Shown here in pieces: positions 62,648 through 64,000 of a DNA stretch of 64,000 nucleotides (within the stretch, counting starts at the first letter, position 1; each line of letters begins with the position of its first letter). The notes under the pieces are model-generated. The model was not told the origin of the DNA. It made no database searches and saw only the letters and a program-made list of their open reading frames with translations. Where the stretch lies: contig NW_027182931.1 in the NCBI RefSeq assembly GCF_041146395.1, forward strand, positions 223,501 through 287,500. The letters are read 5' to 3'. The DNA comes from Eulemur rufifrons. Lineage: Eukaryota > Chordata > Mammalia > Primates > Lemuridae. The translations under genes were made by a program, and so were the position numbers.

Positions 62648-64000
62648 ATACCTTTAACAGATAACCCTAACCCTCAACATAACACCGAACCCTGTTCCTA
62701 TTTCGCCCCTTAACACGTAAACCTCACCGTGCGCCTAACTTTAACCTCTTATCCTAACGTTAATGCATAACCCATTTCCTGAGAACAACCCCATCCCATA
62801 ATTCTAACCCTATCTCCTAGTCATCACTGTGACACCTAATCCCTAACCCTAATTCTAAACCGCTAACCCTAACCGTAACCCTACCTACAACCGTAACACT
62901 GACAGTAACCCTTACTTCTAACCCCAACGCTATGCCTAACAAAAACCCTAACCCTTGACCGTAACCCTTCACCCTAACCCCTAAGCCTTACCCTAACCCT
63001 TAACCCTAATCCTAATCCTAACCATTAAACCTAACCCTAGCTCTTAAAGCTAACCCTAAACCTTACCCTCACGACTAGACCTAACCCTGACACTAAGCTA
63101 ACACCTAACCCTAACCGGAACCCCTAAAGATAAACCTGATCCCTATCCCTAACCCCAGCAGTAAACTTTAACCCTAAACCTAAGCCCAACCCGTAACCCT
63201 AATCCTATCCTTTTACCCTAAAACTAACCCCTAAACCTAACCCCTATACCTCACCCTAACTCTAAGCCCAATCCTAATTCTAACCATACCCCTTCATAAA
63301 ACACTAACTCCTGACTGCTAACCCTAACACTAACCAAAAACCCTAATCAGTAATCCCTAACCCTAACGCTTAACCTTTACCCTAACCGTTAACCTCACCC
63401 TAAACCTTAACACTGACCCTAACCTTAACCTTTAACTCTAAGCCTAACCCTTAACCCTACAGTAAGGAAGACCCTTAATGCTAATGGGATCCCTTACCCT
63501 AACCCTAACACTACAGCTAAAAATAACCCTAACCTTGGATCCTTAAACCTAACCCCTAACACTTACTTTAACCCCAAACCCTAAACCTAATCCTAAGCAT
63601 TAAACCTAACCCTATCTCTTAACCCTAACGCTAGCCCTTACCCTAACGCCTAGATCGAAACCTAAATCTAACCTACCGCCTAATCCTAACCTTAAGCCCT
63701 AATGCTAACACTAACCCTGAACCCTAAACCTACCCGTAACCCTTAACACTAACCCTATCCGTGAACCTTACCCCTGACCCTAACCATTACCCGCACCCAA
63801 GCATTTAACCCTCACCCTAACCCTAATCCTTAATGCTAACACTAACACTAAACCCTAATCCTAAGCCCAACACTTATCCCTAAACCTATCCCTTAACCCT
63901 AACCCTAACCCTAATGCTACCCCCTTAACGTAACCCTAACCGTGACCAGTAAACCTAACCCTAACCTCTAACACAAACCATAGCACATAACTCTAACCCT

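Larger units (their letters stand above)
29413..64000 (-). repeat. About 1.87-kb repeat array, one A per unit
   Basis: A elements recur 18 times at spacings of 1846-1884 bp, except 2707 bp between 55971 and 58678. Each unit has A; a flank like that of A3 (TGATTTAACAGATAACC-type, TAATGCATAACCCATT, GTCATCACTGTGACACC, CACGACTAGACC); about 770 bp absent from the 3.4-kb repeat (CTAGCAGTAAAC, CCTTTTACCC, CAGTAAGGAAGACCC, GGATCCTTAAACC, CCTAGATCTAACCC, CACCCAAGCATTTAAC); and a left A flank (CGTGACCAGTAAACC, CACAAACCATAGCACATAAC). No B occurs. Copies are more varied than the 3.4-kb units. The window ends inside a unit. Confidence 0.92.

Noticed and set aside
783..62648. Short open reading frames (61-86 codons) on both strands as genes
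   Set aside because: They fall in A, B or their flanks, always as parts of tandem repeats, with non-ATG starts in the longest versions, tails made of translated hexamer, and stops or frameshifts in sister copies. No domain or signal is recognisable.
11741..64000. CRISPR-like array (regular repeats with spacers)
   Set aside because: Repeat units are kilobases long, the spacers are themselves repeated hexamer DNA, and the sequence is clearly eukaryotic satellite.
1..64000. Functional telomere in the window
   Set aside because: Perfect hexamer runs stop at about four units (for example near 46275), repeats are heavily mutated, and the array continues past both window ends.
1..64000. LTR, LINE or DNA transposon
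   Set aside because: No terminal repeats, reverse transcriptase, integrase or transposase motifs are visible, and no frame exceeds 86 codons.

Overview
The window is almost entirely degenerate telomere-like DNA (TTAGGG on one strand, CCCTAA on the other) and holds no protein-coding, rRNA or tRNA gene that I can support. Runs of perfect hexamers rarely exceed three or four units, so this is old, mutated telomere-derived satellite and not a functional chromosome end. TTAGGG telomeres and kilobase-scale homogenised subtelomeric or interstitial arrays suggest a eukaryote, most likely an animal and plausibly a vertebrate. Nothing visible identifies the species.

Two embedded elements of about 200 bp break up the hexamer background. 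I call them A and B. They are richer in GC and CpG, non-telomeric, and recur in fixed orientation relative to the G-rich strand. A and B resemble each other along their whole length and look like ancient paralogues. In the older parts B lies about 500 bp 3' of A, read along the TTAGGG strand.

Layout. (1) 1-4883: TTAGGG on the + strand, three diverged A-B modules and one truncated A, period about 1.7 kb. (2) About 4884-4915: polarity flips from TTAGGG to CCCTAA, the head-to-head arrangement expected of a telomere-telomere fusion or an inversion. (3) 4916-10140: inverted polarity, diverged A and B copies at irregular spacing. (4) About 10140-29412: a higher-order repeat of 3433-3434 bp (order A1, A2, B, A3) with five near-identical full units from 11741, a deleted unit before them and a partial unit after. 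(5) About 29413-64000: a second array, period mostly 1.85-1.88 kb, with one A per unit (18 copies) and no B. Its A region matches A3 of the 3.4-kb repeat and is joined to about 770 bp absent from that repeat. Within it lie a 5634-bp (three-unit) duplication, an 831-bp internal duplication and mosaic units.

The layers read as a history of satellite turnover: an old A-B module, a possible fusion or inversion, then two successive amplifications. The short open reading frames (61-84 codons) lie mostly in A, some in B, are broken by stops and C-run frameshifts in several copies, and run into translated hexamer repeat. I treat them as chance frames. Identity statements are by eye; no alignment was computed. 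Element borders are good to about 10 bp.
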